Shown: piece after piece, positions 22,888 through 34,312 of the stretch
Numbering within the stretch: position 1 is the first letter of the stretch
How the letters are laid out: each line of letters opens with the position of its first letter
The notes under the pieces: model-generated
Seen by the model: the letters and a program-made list of their open reading frames with translations, nothing else
What the model was told of the DNA's origin: nothing
The model's database searches: none
Origin: Lutjanus erythropterus
Lineage: Eukaryota > Chordata > Actinopteri > Lutjaniformes > Lutjanidae
Direction of reading: 5' to 3'
Assembly: GCA_020091685.1 (NCBI GenBank)
Contig: CM034600.1
Location: 8,569,837 to 8,633,836, forward strand
DNA length: 64,000 bases
Program-made: the position numbers and the translations under genes

Positions 22888-24595
22888 ACAGCCTAGCTGG
22901 CATGACAAGGTCCACATGGAAAGCTGTGTCTGTGTGTGTGTGTGAAGTTTCCAGTGGTAAACTCCAATATGACATAACTTGGCAGAAAGAAAGTGAATGA
23001 GGAAAACAGAGAGGGCTACAAACACACACCCACACAGACTAACACCTCCCTCCACACCCTGTCTTTCATGAGGTGAGATCTTTTTTATAGACTGGTCACG
23101 ATGAAAAACACAGACAACAACAGCATTGTAACCACCGCTGGCGTTCTGTGTGCAGTTGTAGCGAGCAGGATGCTCAGGTTCTCCATTACGCTCGCGTCTT
23201 TGACTCACAAGCAGACATAAAACAAAGTGAAAGGGGAGCCATCAGACTTTGAGAAAGAGGAGAAGTGGAATTCATGGCAGGATAGCTCAGCTGCAGCCAT
23301 CTGGTTAAGCCATTTTGTGAGTTGAGGGGTTAGGTTACATACTAAAGTGTCCACAGGGGGGACAATGGAGGAATTACAATCCATCCATCCTCTAAAACAG
23401 AAAGAGACAGGATGCGGAGAAGAGCAGAGAGCAAGTAAAGAGGACAAGCACCCACTAAAAAAAAAAAACTACGATGAACGATATATAATTATATGATTCT
23501 TGGACCTGTCACAGATCATCACGGGGGACAACGTCTTACTCAAGGATACTTGAGCTGGGTGTATGCTTGACGACAGGACGATTTAAAGCTCTGGCTCGTC
23601 TCTGTCTAAGATGTCACGCCACTACCACTAAGTATTTCAGCACAACCAGAGAGTTTCAACAACCATGACTGTATGGTGACAGTGATGACAGACGCTGATA
23701 AAAAACAGGTTGTTTTACAGCCTAAACAGGAAGTTTGCAGTATTAAACTTTTATTAATCATTAATAGTGCGGCAGTCAGTGTTTTATGAGGGAACTTTCA
23801 AGCTCAACCTACTTTAGAAAGATGTGAGTGCAAAGATGTCAGGCCAAAATAAATCCCCAATATTTTACTTTTGTGTTGGAGTAATTTGTAACAGTGTAGT
23901 GCCAAATAATCAGAAGAACTATGAACTGATAACTGAGTGTTTTATGAACTTCTACTGCTACATCTGCAGCTGACTTCACATTAGCATCATTAACAGAAAG
24001 TGAAACTTCCTCTATAACAATTAATGGTCTAAATGATACTAAACATCAGCTCATATTGTTGCTCATTCACAAGTGTGTGATGCAGCTTGTTAAAAATACA
24101 TTTATAGACCTTTTGACATGAGATATAGGGTGGGAACAGGTGGTATCAATGATGCTAATCACATCCCAAACATTTAGTTAACAGAGTCTTCGCAGTATGC
24201 ACAGTAGCAGCACCCTGTTTGATCTGATTAATTAGTATCATTGCTAACACCAGTGTTTACTCTGCTGCTTCATGTCAAAACTGCTGCCGTGAAAAAGGTT
24301 TATTGTGACAGAGATCATGCAATGTTAATAACACTCTCCACAGTGGTGCAATAAAACAAAAGTTCCTTCACTGTCAGGCACCTGTTTAATATGGAAAAAA
24401 TGTACACTAACTCAATTCTGGAGCAAAATATTACACAAGCACACCTCCCTGAAGAAGAAACAGATGGAACTGCTGCTGACTGCACAGAAAATCCACGACA
24501 GAAGGAAAGTTTCAACTAATCCACATTAGGTACATTTCCATCCACCTGTTTTATGGTTTCAGTTTGTGACTAAACAGCTTCTCTGCAGCCAGGCT
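22884..24595. other. Non-coding stretch, no gene seen
   Basis: Ordinary AT-rich sequence without recognisable gene or transposon. An A run lies at about 23457-23468. Short frames at 23205-23447 and 24315-24515 on the minus strand have no domain. Confidence 0.55.
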
Positions 24596-24840
24596 ACTGG
24601 CTCTGTGAGGCTTTTCTTAGGCACAGTGATGCTTCGAGCTAAATGCTAATAACAGAACGCTAGTATGCAAAAAATATCAATGCTACAATTTTGAAGTTAA
24701 GGTGCAATATTTACTATGTTCACCATCTTGGCTTTGCATGTTGGCATGCTAACATATGCTAATAATTAGCACTGAAAACAAAGTATTTCATTAGTTTTGC
24801 AGGAATTTAGTGATATCGATCAAAAAATGACATGGTGATG
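24596..24840. repeat. Dispersed teleost repeat (GGCTCTGTGAGGC...TTAGCATGCTAAC family)
   Basis: I recognise a widespread fish repeat from the ordered words GGCTCTGTGAGGCTTTTCTT, TTCGAGCTAAATGCTAATA, TTCACCATCTTGG, TGGCATGCTAACATATGCTA, ATTAGCACTGAAAACAAAGT and TTAGTTTTGCAGG. The order and spacing match the family as I remember it. The copy is diverged at the right end, so the limit is approximate. It is non-coding. Confidence 0.7.
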
Positions 24841-25913
24841 ACACAAGATTAGAAAAGTCATGCCTTCACCATGCCTAAGCATTTTAGCATTCCTGGACTG
24901 TACATTGTAAGATTCTTTGTAAAACTCTACTATAGTTGTTTATTTTTGTTGAAACTATGGAGCCCTACTCTAATGCTGCCATCAGTCAGTCTGTCACTGA
25001 ACCATGCCAGGCCCTCATCAAAAAAGACACTTGGCCACTGGTCCCTGTCAAAAGATACTTGCCACCGGGTCTAACAATTTTGCTTTGGGAACAAAACTGG
25101 TGGACTGACCGACAGGGAAGATCAAATCTTTTTCTGAAGCAGAAAATAGCAAAAAAAAAAAGTTTCTAAACTTGGGTATAGAAGAAAAGCTGGCATGCTG
25201 AAAAGAAGAAGATGAGATGAAGGTTGACGGAAACAGATTTTTAAATGCATCTTGATGTGGCAGTACCTGCTTCTGCTTCTTCTATTGTAGAAAAAGCACT
25301 CATGTAATGCTGCCACTCACTGTTACATAACAAAAGTGTGGGGGTGTGCGGGAGTACAAACGGGGCCCTTGCCTCGTTGTTGGCTGACTAAAAACCTCAC
25401 AGGTTACGTGTGGATCACAAGAGACAAATTCATTAAATTAAAAAATAATCATAAATGCCATCCTAAGTGGGAAGCGGCAATGAAATATATTTAATTAATT
25501 ATGTAATCTGCAAAGAGATCATGGGAACATGCACTTATTGACATTACATTTTGCAAATATTTCTGAAATTCAATTAAAACTTGTGCAGTAGTTTGTTGAT
25601 GAAAGTTCTCAATCCCTGATTACAACTGCCGCTTTACAACCGTGTCACATCTGTGGGCGAAGAGAAGAAGAAAAGAAAAGATGTTGGAGCGACTGAAAGA
25701 CTGAAATCCATGTCCAAGTGATTAGCTGTGAAGCTATGCCCATTAGGCAAATGATGATTATTGGCTGCTCATTATTAGGCTATTACAGCGTCATTAAAAT
25801 GACATTATGAGCCCATTTTGTGCAGAGTGCAGTTAGACACACACAAACACATCAGCGGCACACATGAGTAAATTCTGCTAACCAGATTCACTTGATCCAA
25901 AGAAATAGCATTT
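24841..25913. other. Non-coding stretch with candidate conserved block at 25690-25830
   Basis: No gene is recognised. The segment 25430-25830 is free of repeats and carries dense AT-rich regulatory-like words (TTTAATTAATTATGTAATC, CCCATTAGGCAAATGATGAT, TCATTATTAGGCTATTACAG). Its look, with long near-perfect TAAT-core words separated by GC-balanced sequence, is that of a vertebrate developmental enhancer. Conservation cannot be tested here. Confidence 0.4.
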
Positions 25914-25948
25914 ACACACACACACACAAACACACAAACACACACACA
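25914..25948. repeat. Interrupted (CA)n microsatellite
   Basis: CA repeats interrupted twice by CAAA words. Confidence 0.9.
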
Positions 25949-26096
25949 GAGGAGGGGAGGAATGTAGGTGCAGGCTGACACAGGATAAGCTTTGGACATG
26001 TATGAACTTGTACCATCTTTTCTCTGAGCTGCACCATTCCTACCTGACATCTCTGCTCTTTGCTTAGGTGTGCCTTTCATTCCCTATTCTCCCCTG

Positions 26097-26109
26097 ACAC
26101 ACACACACG

Positions 26110-26148
<39 letters not shown>
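26097..26148. repeat. (CA)n microsatellite
   Basis: A CA tract of about 52 bases with two CG-containing interruptions near the left end. Frames of Thr-His or Val-Cys over it are artefacts. Confidence 0.95.
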
Positions 26149-26150
<2 letters not shown>

Positions 26151-27844
26151 ACACATACACTTTGGGAGCTTTGAAGTCTGTGCAGTACATCGTTTTCTCG
26201 TTTAGCTGTGAACCGAGGAGGAGGCTCTGGGAAAATGCCAGAGAAATCCCATGTCGGAAGTCACCCATTCTGGCAGAGTGTACGTGTAGTTGTGTGCGTG
26301 CGTGTGTGTGTCTAAGGTGGGCCAGTCATTACGGGTGAATGGGCAGGATGGGACTAGAGCCGTCACGTGGAGGGGCTCAAGTTGCACACACAGAGTCCCA
26401 CACACATACCATGCAGTAGGTGGGTGTCCCAGTGCCTGTCACTGTGTGGGATCCCAGTACTGCACTGGTACAGAGGCATGCAGCATATTACACACATGCA
26501 TGCACACAAACACACAGGCAGTCATGTCACCAGTGCGGTTGCATGCAGGGATTAATACAAGAACGCACACAGTTTTCGAGAGCTCTCTGCAGCATCAGAA
26601 TCCACTGACACCTGACAACCTCTCTCTGAGAGTGACAATTTAGTAATGATTTCATGTGTTAGAAAGGACGGGTTAGAAAGGAAAACAGGTATGGTGGGCT
26701 GTAATTTTGCACGCCATAATAAGTGTACAGTCATTTTGTCTGAGCAGACTACTTCCTAAGCTGCTCTTAGCATTCCACAGATCGTGGTAAACCAAGACAT
26801 GGAAAGGAGTTGCAGAGAGAGAGACTGGAGATCTGAAGAGAATCAACTAACTTAAATTTCTTTCTCTGCTTACCTTTATCACTTAAGAAAATCTCCATAT
26901 AATAGTTATGGAAATACATTTGTTAAATGATGAACCTCGCAGCAGCATTTGTTAAATATCTGTTCACCAGAAATCTTCCATGTACATGTTACTGTGGTCC
27001 TCGTGTGGCTGTCAGCAGGCGTATCATAACTTTCTATGAATGTCAGCATGAAATATGGCCAACTTTAGCAGACATAAACAGGCCCTGCTGAAAAGTTTGA
27101 AGGCTGGAACTGAGGCTACCTGGGGCCATCTTGATTTTTGTTAGTGGTGTAATGTATTCTTTAGTTTGTAATTCGGAAAGAAAGAAAGGTAGTAAAGAAA
27201 GGTCTGTTTAATTTGTATATTGTGAAATACTTGGTAGTGTAAAGATGAAAAGCACTTGGTGCATATATGGTCATATGTGTTCTCCGTAACTTTAACTAAT
27301 TTTACTTTAACTTAACTTTATGGGATCATTAATTCAATCATTTGGAGTGTTGATATTTGGGTTCTTGATGATTTGAAATGTTGATATTGGTGCTATTGAT
27401 ATTTTGGAGAGGGAAGGGCTTTCAGAAAGGAACTTTTAGTAATTTATATAGAAATGATTACATACTCATACTATTAAGACTATGAAAGAGAGTTTTGCTG
27501 ATTTCCAAAGGAAACATATCAGAAACTTCCAGTGTATGAAATTACCCTTCCAAATCCATTTCTTTCTGGGAATTTGTAGTAAAACTAAGGGGAACATAAA
27601 ATGAAGTGTTACCAGTACATTTAGATAATTCCACAGATGAGATTTCACAGATTTTTGGATTGATTGAAAAGCACATAAATTAAGAGCACAGAAGAAAGAG
27701 CAGCGTAGATGCCGTGCACCAGCTCTCCATGTCTGAGCAGCTGAGGTCTGTGGCTGGAAGAAGGATAGCTGGAATTCCTCCCTCAGATGGCACGTCCTTA
27801 ATCTCATTATCTGAGAGGATATGAAATCTGCATTCCAGCATCCT
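26149..27844. other. Non-coding stretch, no gene seen
   Basis: The part 26160-26620 is GC-richer, with overlapping open frames in all phases (117 codons at 26290-26643), scattered CA/TG words and no domain. I read it as non-coding. The remainder (26650-27840) is AT-rich. It contains a short series of variations on TTGATATTTGG and TTGATGATTTG at 27350-27405 that looks like weak local duplication. Confidence 0.5.
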
Positions 27845-27865
27845 CACACACACACACACACACAC
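27845..27865. repeat. (CA)n microsatellite
   Basis: A short uninterrupted CA tract of 21 bases. Confidence 0.9.
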
Positions 27866-28869
27866 TTCAAACTGCTCGTTGTGCCCTTTTCATGTCACAG
27901 GGACCCTGCTGTGTGTGACATGGTGGCCAAGACCATCCACCTTTGTGGTGGTGTTATGGCTGCATACGCACATTCCTACACGCATACGCGCACAGATATG
28001 CACACGCAGACACGGTTATTCACGCTGGCTAACACATCTCAGGAAAAAGTTACAAGAGGAAGAAAAATGTGATGCTGGAAAACTTGTGTGGACAGTTGAA
28101 GAGGCCCTTTTAAGAGCTTCCTCATCCAAAAACACGGTATTAACTAAAGGATGGGGGGTACCGCACTGAGTGACACGAGGACCTCCCACTTGAACGGGCG
28201 CCGTGATGAGGCGTGACCACTCCTGACAGGTGTTTTGTCTCACTCAGAGCGGCATGATGTGGCCATTGTAGTGGCCACTTCCACTGAAAGGGCTGAAGAA
28301 ATCCCACACCAAACAGGGAGAAGAGCTTGGCATGCTACGGCAAACACGGTTGATTCCGCCTTTGCAAACCTTACGTAAAACTGGACATCAATCAATAAGC
28401 CAGTGTGACAATGAAGGGGTATAAACAGCGCTGATAGGAGCCACTGCACATCAAAGGCACACTGCTCAGTTTTTTGTACTTCTGAGAGTTTCAGGTGTGT
28501 TTATTCTTAAGAGCTGGTTCAATTCACAAGGCGGGTCTGGAATTTAATCAGCAGAAATCTTCTCTGAGCCACAAAGAGAAGGCATTAAAATCCTATTACG
28601 ATGCACAAAGCCTCTACTGTTTCTCTGTAATGCAACAGCACACTGTAAGGTACTTAGATGCTAATGCTAACTAGCACCAATGCTGCCTCCTCAATCAAAG
28701 GCCCAAAATCTTTCAAGTCAAGCGCTGAAGAGAAGGACTGTACATGCTCTTAGGAATGATTTTGTCTTCTTTTCACATGAGGCCAGAATTTTCAGTCACT
28801 GGAAACAGAGCTTTTCCAAACTCCTCTCCAACGTGTATGCAGTGTATAAAACCTAGGCTGATGACAAAA
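27866..28869. other. Non-coding stretch, no gene seen
   Basis: No gene or transposon is recognised. The block 28140-28440 is relatively GC-rich and repeat-free, but its frames are short and domainless on both strands. Confidence 0.5.
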
Positions 28870-29411
28870 GCTGCATTTCCACCACAGGAACTTTGCCCAG
28901 GAACCTTTCTAAGTCCCTGCAGCTGGGTCTAAATTCAGTTGTGGGGACATTATGATGTGTTCCATTTACAGAGGAGGTCAGAAGTCACACCCAACTGCCT
29001 GTGCAAACACCAGAGCAACATGTCCAAAGATTGAATTTGAACAGTACTGTTTGTGCAACTAGTTTAATGAGACAAAAGACAGAAATGCCCATAAACAGCT
29101 CTTGATGCACTGAAGAACCTTGGGCTGAATATTTCTGTTTGGTTGAATACTTGCAGCATTTAATTTCAGCCACCACTTCTTAAAATCTGCTGTTTTTTGT
29201 TCATTGTACTTCGAAACATCAACATGGAGTTACAGAAGAAAGTATACTACAGTTACACTAGTCCAGACATTACTGAATGTTTCTACGTCCCTCCGGATAG
29301 AAACAACAATGTATAGTTGATGCACAGTGTTGTAAAGGCGCACACAAAAATGCCATGTAAAAAACATAGTTCCCTGGACTAAAAGTTGGTACTTTTGGGT
29401 GGAAAGGCAGC
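28870..29411. mobile_element. MITE with GCTGC(A/C)TTTCCACC inverted ends
   Basis: The left end reads GCTGCATTTCCACCACAGGA followed by AACTTTGCCCAGGAACC. The right end is the complement of GCTGCCTTTCCACCCAAAAG followed by TACCAACTTTTAGTCCAGGG. The inverted ends and the 'GGAACTTTnCCCAGGAAC' words match a teleost fold-back repeat known to me. The interior is non-coding and diverged. No target duplication is clear. Length is about 540 bp. Confidence 0.65.
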
Positions 29412-32400
29412 GATAGTTTTATTTAAGATCCCAACTTTCCATTGCATCTGACTATCTTTCTATTATAGCTGTGCACTTGGTCAAAGGGGTACATTTATGT
29501 ATTTTGTAGAAGCGTCAAATGCACCTCAGCCCATCAGTCCAGACACTTCAGTTTTGTAAGCTGCTTTGGCGGAACTCTTGGATCTAGAGGGAGAGGGGCT
29601 TGGCTGAGACTGCTTTGACAGGAAGGGAAGGGCCCACATGAAAGGACAACTCCGTCATCTGGGAGCTTTAATGACAGACTGAGCAGCCTTGTTTTGACTG
29701 AAGAGCTCTTTTAATATGCATGACAAAAGATGTCCTTCTGGGACCTTCCCTGGTGATTGCACCGAACCCCCCTGACAAACTCCTGTTGTCTCTGTCGCTG
29801 CTCTTCATCGTGTCATCATCAGCGGCGGATGAGGTTCCACCACAGCGCAAAGGCATCTGCCTGAGCAAAACCTTGTGCTTCTGGAGGGCCATCCAGTGCG
29901 CTGGAGATCGGCGCTCTTCACGCACAATGAGTTCAAAACAAAGGGGCAGACAGTTCAGCTGCCGGGCCTGCTAAAATGGAGCACCAGGCTTTTGCTCACT
30001 GTAATCTCCCCTACTTAAACTGTATAGAGCTTTTCACTCCTCTTTCGATGTCCTTGTCTGTTCTCTTAAATGACGCATAGCCCCGACTGGACGCATGACT
30101 CTCACTGTCTCGCTGTGCGCTGTTGTGAAGAGTACCGAGCACAGACAAATCAGTCAGAACAGAACAGTGCACTCTCGTTTCAAAACCTCTTTTGAAAAGC
30201 TAAAACACGTTTTTGAAAACACAGCCTTGCAGTGCCATAAATGATTCAACAAATTCCCAGTTTTCAACCTAAAACACCATGAAGTGATTCATTTCACATG
30301 CAGAACCATGTCAAATTCATAGGAGCTGATGACTACATGGAAAATGGCTGTGAGATAAGTGGGGCAGAGAAATGCCGTAGGTGTAGAGATGACATAAGCA
30401 AGACGATCAGGCAGGTATACTACAAAACCTTATGTGCCAACTGTAAAATGTGTATGTCTGGTATATCATGATGATGCAAACCAAGTATAAACAGCTATAG
30501 CTATACTTATGACATCAACTCCAAATGCTGCAAGTGTTCAAACATGACTGTGTCTGATGTTTACTTCCAGAAAAGTTATTATTTCTACAGATCCGGTGGT
30601 CCTTTGAGGTGCGGTGGGGGAATCTCAGGGGGTGGGGGTGGGGGGTTTGTGAGCAGATGTGGTTTGGGAAGAAGACCATGGCCATTATGATAGTGAGATT
30701 AAAGTAAAGGGAGTGGTCTTACCTGTTAGGGCGTTGGCAGGACAAAAGAGGAGACAGCACATGAAAGAGAAAGAAAAGAGAAGATTAGACACTGTTTTCC
30801 AAGCTTTAAGCCACATATCAGCGCATTTGTAGCTTATACAATCACAGCACTGATAAAGCGCCGTCTAGACAGAGCTACCTATGGCTATTACAGAGGCTCC
30901 AAACCAAACTGTTGCTATAATGGACACTGGAAGATGATGTATTCCATAAGACTGCCACTGCGAAGCACTTTGAGTCAAGACAACAGTAGAAATCATCAGT
31001 CTTCTTCATATTTCAAGGTAAAGATCTATACTTTGTATTCAGACTGGTACTGCAAGCATCTGCCTTTCTGGATCACAACAAAATTACATCAAGCCCTCTG
31101 ACTTGGGTGTCATAACAAAATAAGTATTGATTCCCCCCCCCACACAAGATAGCTGGTTTTAGCTGATGTCGTTGGATTTGGGTTTTAGGTTATATATAGC
31201 ATTGTCCAAACGGGACAGAAAAGAAGCAGCAGGCAGAGAAACACACACAATTGGCTTATTTTTTATTGTCACGCAGCCGTCACAGCAGCTTTTAAGGGGG
31301 CAGCATACTCTGTCAGAAGTGCTTGTCAGATGATTGAATGCCATCAGAGAACCCCTTCCCCCACATATTTCTGGCATCGGATTAGTGGGCGCTTTGTCTG
31401 ACCATTTCTATAATTTTCCATAACCGACTATTGACAAGGTCTCTTTTTTCATTATTTACATGACTATTTCTTTCACTATTCATGCAAACAACCAAGTGCA
31501 ACACTATGAATACCTGCCAGGAGAGTCTGTAATGTCATTCTCAAAATGTCATGACCACCAGCTTTTCATTCTGACTTCAAGTGTATCCGTTCGCAACAAC
31601 TATACTTTAGATAACTGATGTGGTTGGACATCACACTGTGCAGCACTGTCCATTGTATATGTGTTGTCCGACCTTAGTTTCCTTGTGTTTCCTGTGATGA
31701 GGAACACAGGATTTTAGAGAGATTGCCCACAAAAGTCCCCAGAACTGAACTGTTCAGAGGCACAATCCGAGAGCGCACAGTGAGCTTGCTGATGCCTCGC
31801 AGACCCCTGGAAGATATTAAACTGGCTTAATATCTGGTTGTGTCCAGGATCCATGCAACAATCTACAACCAATGACAACAGACACTGGGTGGGGGAGGAC
31901 TCAAGAAAAAAAGACAGAAGAGCACCAGAGTAGCAGCCATTAAAGCTCAAAAACAGAAGACAAGTTAGCAAAAAGTAATTATAAAGTACTAGTGGTAGTG
32001 TTATTTAGATTTATTAACAACCAAGGTTCATATGTTGTCAGAATTTAACACGGTTTTCATATTAATAAAACTTCTAAGGACTATAATTAAGTCATGATTG
32101 CCACAATTAAATTAGTCTCGGCCTTGGCTCAATTATTCGCCATCAAGTCACTTCCAGGAGAAAATTATTGTTTGCTTGTTTAATCAGTAGCCCAAGGCAC
32201 AAGTCCACATCAAATATTTCAGAGATAATAAGTGCTTATAGTCCACAGTCAGTGAGTTTGTGTCCCTGTTAGAGAAGATATGTTTTCCTCCATCGCTCCC
32301 GCTGGACAGAAAAAATATTAACTGCAGCACAGATAAACTCCATCTCCATCCCTTCCTACTTTTTAACGACCATCCCTCAGCTCTGTGACAAGCGCTGAAA

Positions 32401-34109
32401 TATTTACAGCCCGAGGATGAGTTCACCAACAGGTTCCACTTGGCATTACACAGGAGGCACAGTGGTCACCTTCCTTTGTCATCCATATTTCAAAAAGGCA
32501 CTTGGGGCACTGTAGAGGGGAGCCTGATGACCCAGAATACGAATGAGCCCAGAAAATCACATACGGGAAAGTGATCTGATAAAACTTCAGAGCAGAAGTT
32601 GGACAAAGGAATGCAGCTTTTAAGACAAGACCCATGTTTGGAGAAATCGTTGTCTTATTATCTTTGCCTTATTTGGTGATACGGTATCAAAGTACACCGT
32701 GTCACGTATGTAATCTTTTGAGCTTAACCTGGGACCTAGAGGTGACGGTGCATGATTTATCAGTACTGACTAAAGCAGCTTTTACACTGCAACAAAAACC
32801 CACTAACACCCACTAACAGCTGGCGTTTGTCTTCAAAAGGAAAGGGTACAATCATTGTTCTTTCTAGGTCAAATGACTCTGAAATGGTCACAGGTATTTA
32901 TCAGCTCCGGCTCCAATTGGCACTGATTGAAATATGATACTACAGGTGCTTCTGCACTGAAAACTTGCCATATCCATCAGCAACTGCTACGTGCTGGCTT
33001 GATTTGACTCGGTATATCAGCCCAGCATGAAGAAGGTATGTATTTAACTGATGACGAGGTTGTCTTGAGTCCAACTGCTGTAAAATGGTGGATAAACACA
33101 TTAATTTCCCATGAATCCTTCACAATAAAAGTCCCTTGATATTTTGTTATATAAAAGCTTTTATTAAGAAGTGCCAAAATCAAGAAATGTTGGGTTTTCA
33201 TCAGCAATAACACAACTTCGACCCAACTGAAAGTGAACGTGAAACAGTAAAATAAAGCAGACACCTGAAAGCACGAACAGTGATGCAGGAGAGAAACTAA
33301 ACTTCAAACCACAGAGATTAAGTTAGAAGCTATAAATGTACTGAGAGCTGAACACACAGAGACTTTCAATACCTCTTTCTTTCTGCTCGTCTGCACACAG
33401 AAGGCAACTCATCTGCTGGTAACAAGAAGGTTTTACTCACATCTACAAAACCTGCATATACACACAAATTTTGGTTTAAAAATGGTGTAATGATGAGCGT
33501 GAACTCCATGACAAATCACACAATTTGCAGAAAAGCTGTGATTCGTGATCCAGAATGCGATTTTAGGAAGAGCTTCACATCTCCCTTGTGAAAATACTTA
33601 AAAGACAATGACAGAGGGAAGGGACAGAGAGAAGAATGAGGGAGAATGGAGGTTCTAAGAGAAGCTCTTAGTTTATCACCCGGCTTGGTGCCTTGATGAA
33701 GAGATACCCTGCAGTGGAAGAAGAGCTCTAGACAAAACAAGGCTGCTCGCCTTTCTGTGTTGCCGCTCTCTCTTCAAGCCAGGAGCGATATCCATCCCTA
33801 TCCATCTAGTCTGGGTCACAAGAGCAGCGGGTGAACCCAGCAGGTCCCTAAAGCCTCTCCTCACCCAGAAGAGAAGGGGGTCAGAGTGGGCTGTGAGGTA
33901 ACTGGGACAAGTTAGTCTTGCTTAGCGCTGGCAGAAGAAGAAAGGGACGGGGGCCGTAATCACACTATTAAGCTGAGTCAATCCTCTCTTGTGGCTTTCA
34001 GAGGTAAACCAAAACAGCACCAGTGAGAGTGAGAAGTGGAAATCCAGTCTAAGAAACAGGCCTGAAATTTATCAAAAAAAAAAAAGATTTTCCAACTGAA
34101 TTTGAACCA
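29412..34109. other. Long single-copy-like non-coding stretch
   Basis: Nearly 4.7 kb without a recognisable gene or transposon. It includes a strong G-quadruplex motif at 30616-30645 and an 8-9-base C run near 31134. A minus-strand acceptor-like pyrimidine tract ends at about 30722 (TAACAG/GTAAGACC on that strand), but no exon is supported. Frames at 29668-29974 on both strands are domainless. Absence of repeats over this length is notable compared with the rest of the window. Confidence 0.5.
30616..30645 (+). other. G-quadruplex-forming motif
   Basis: Four G runs of at least five (30616-30620, 30628-30632, 30634-30638, 30640-30645) are separated by loops of 7, 1 and 1 bases. This fits the classical four-run G-quadruplex pattern very well, and short single-base loops are associated with high stability. 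No gene start is visible nearby, so any role is unknown. Confidence 0.8.
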
Positions 34110-34312
34110 GGACTGTTCTGATACAGATACCAGTATCAGAAATTCCTCCGACTATTACAGCCCAGCAGCGTCCCATAAGCCAACTTTTTTAAGCCTGAGC
34201 AAGCCATAAAATAATAATAATTATAATAATATAATAATAATTAACAATGATATCACATCCATACAGGGTAGGCAGTGTTACTCGGCACTTGGTATCAGTT
34301 TATACGCACTAA
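34110..34312. mobile_element. MITE, GGACTGTTCTGATACC family, forward copy
   Basis: The left end GGACTGTTCTGATACAGATA and 'CCAGTATCAGAAATTCCTCC' match, in opposite orientation, the right end of the copy at 49645-49808. The far end here is GGCACTTGGTATCAGTTTATA. An AAT-rich patch (34206-34243) lies in the middle. This is a teleost miniature element rich in GATACCAGTATCGG words. It has no coding capacity. Confidence 0.6.

Noticed and set aside
22568-23208. Open frames of up to 184 codons on both strands
   Set aside because: They are produced by the 80-bp CA tract. The flanking residues have no domain.
30700-30800. Minus-strand acceptor with long pyrimidine tract near 30722
   Set aside because: No downstream exon with coding sense or donor could be supported.
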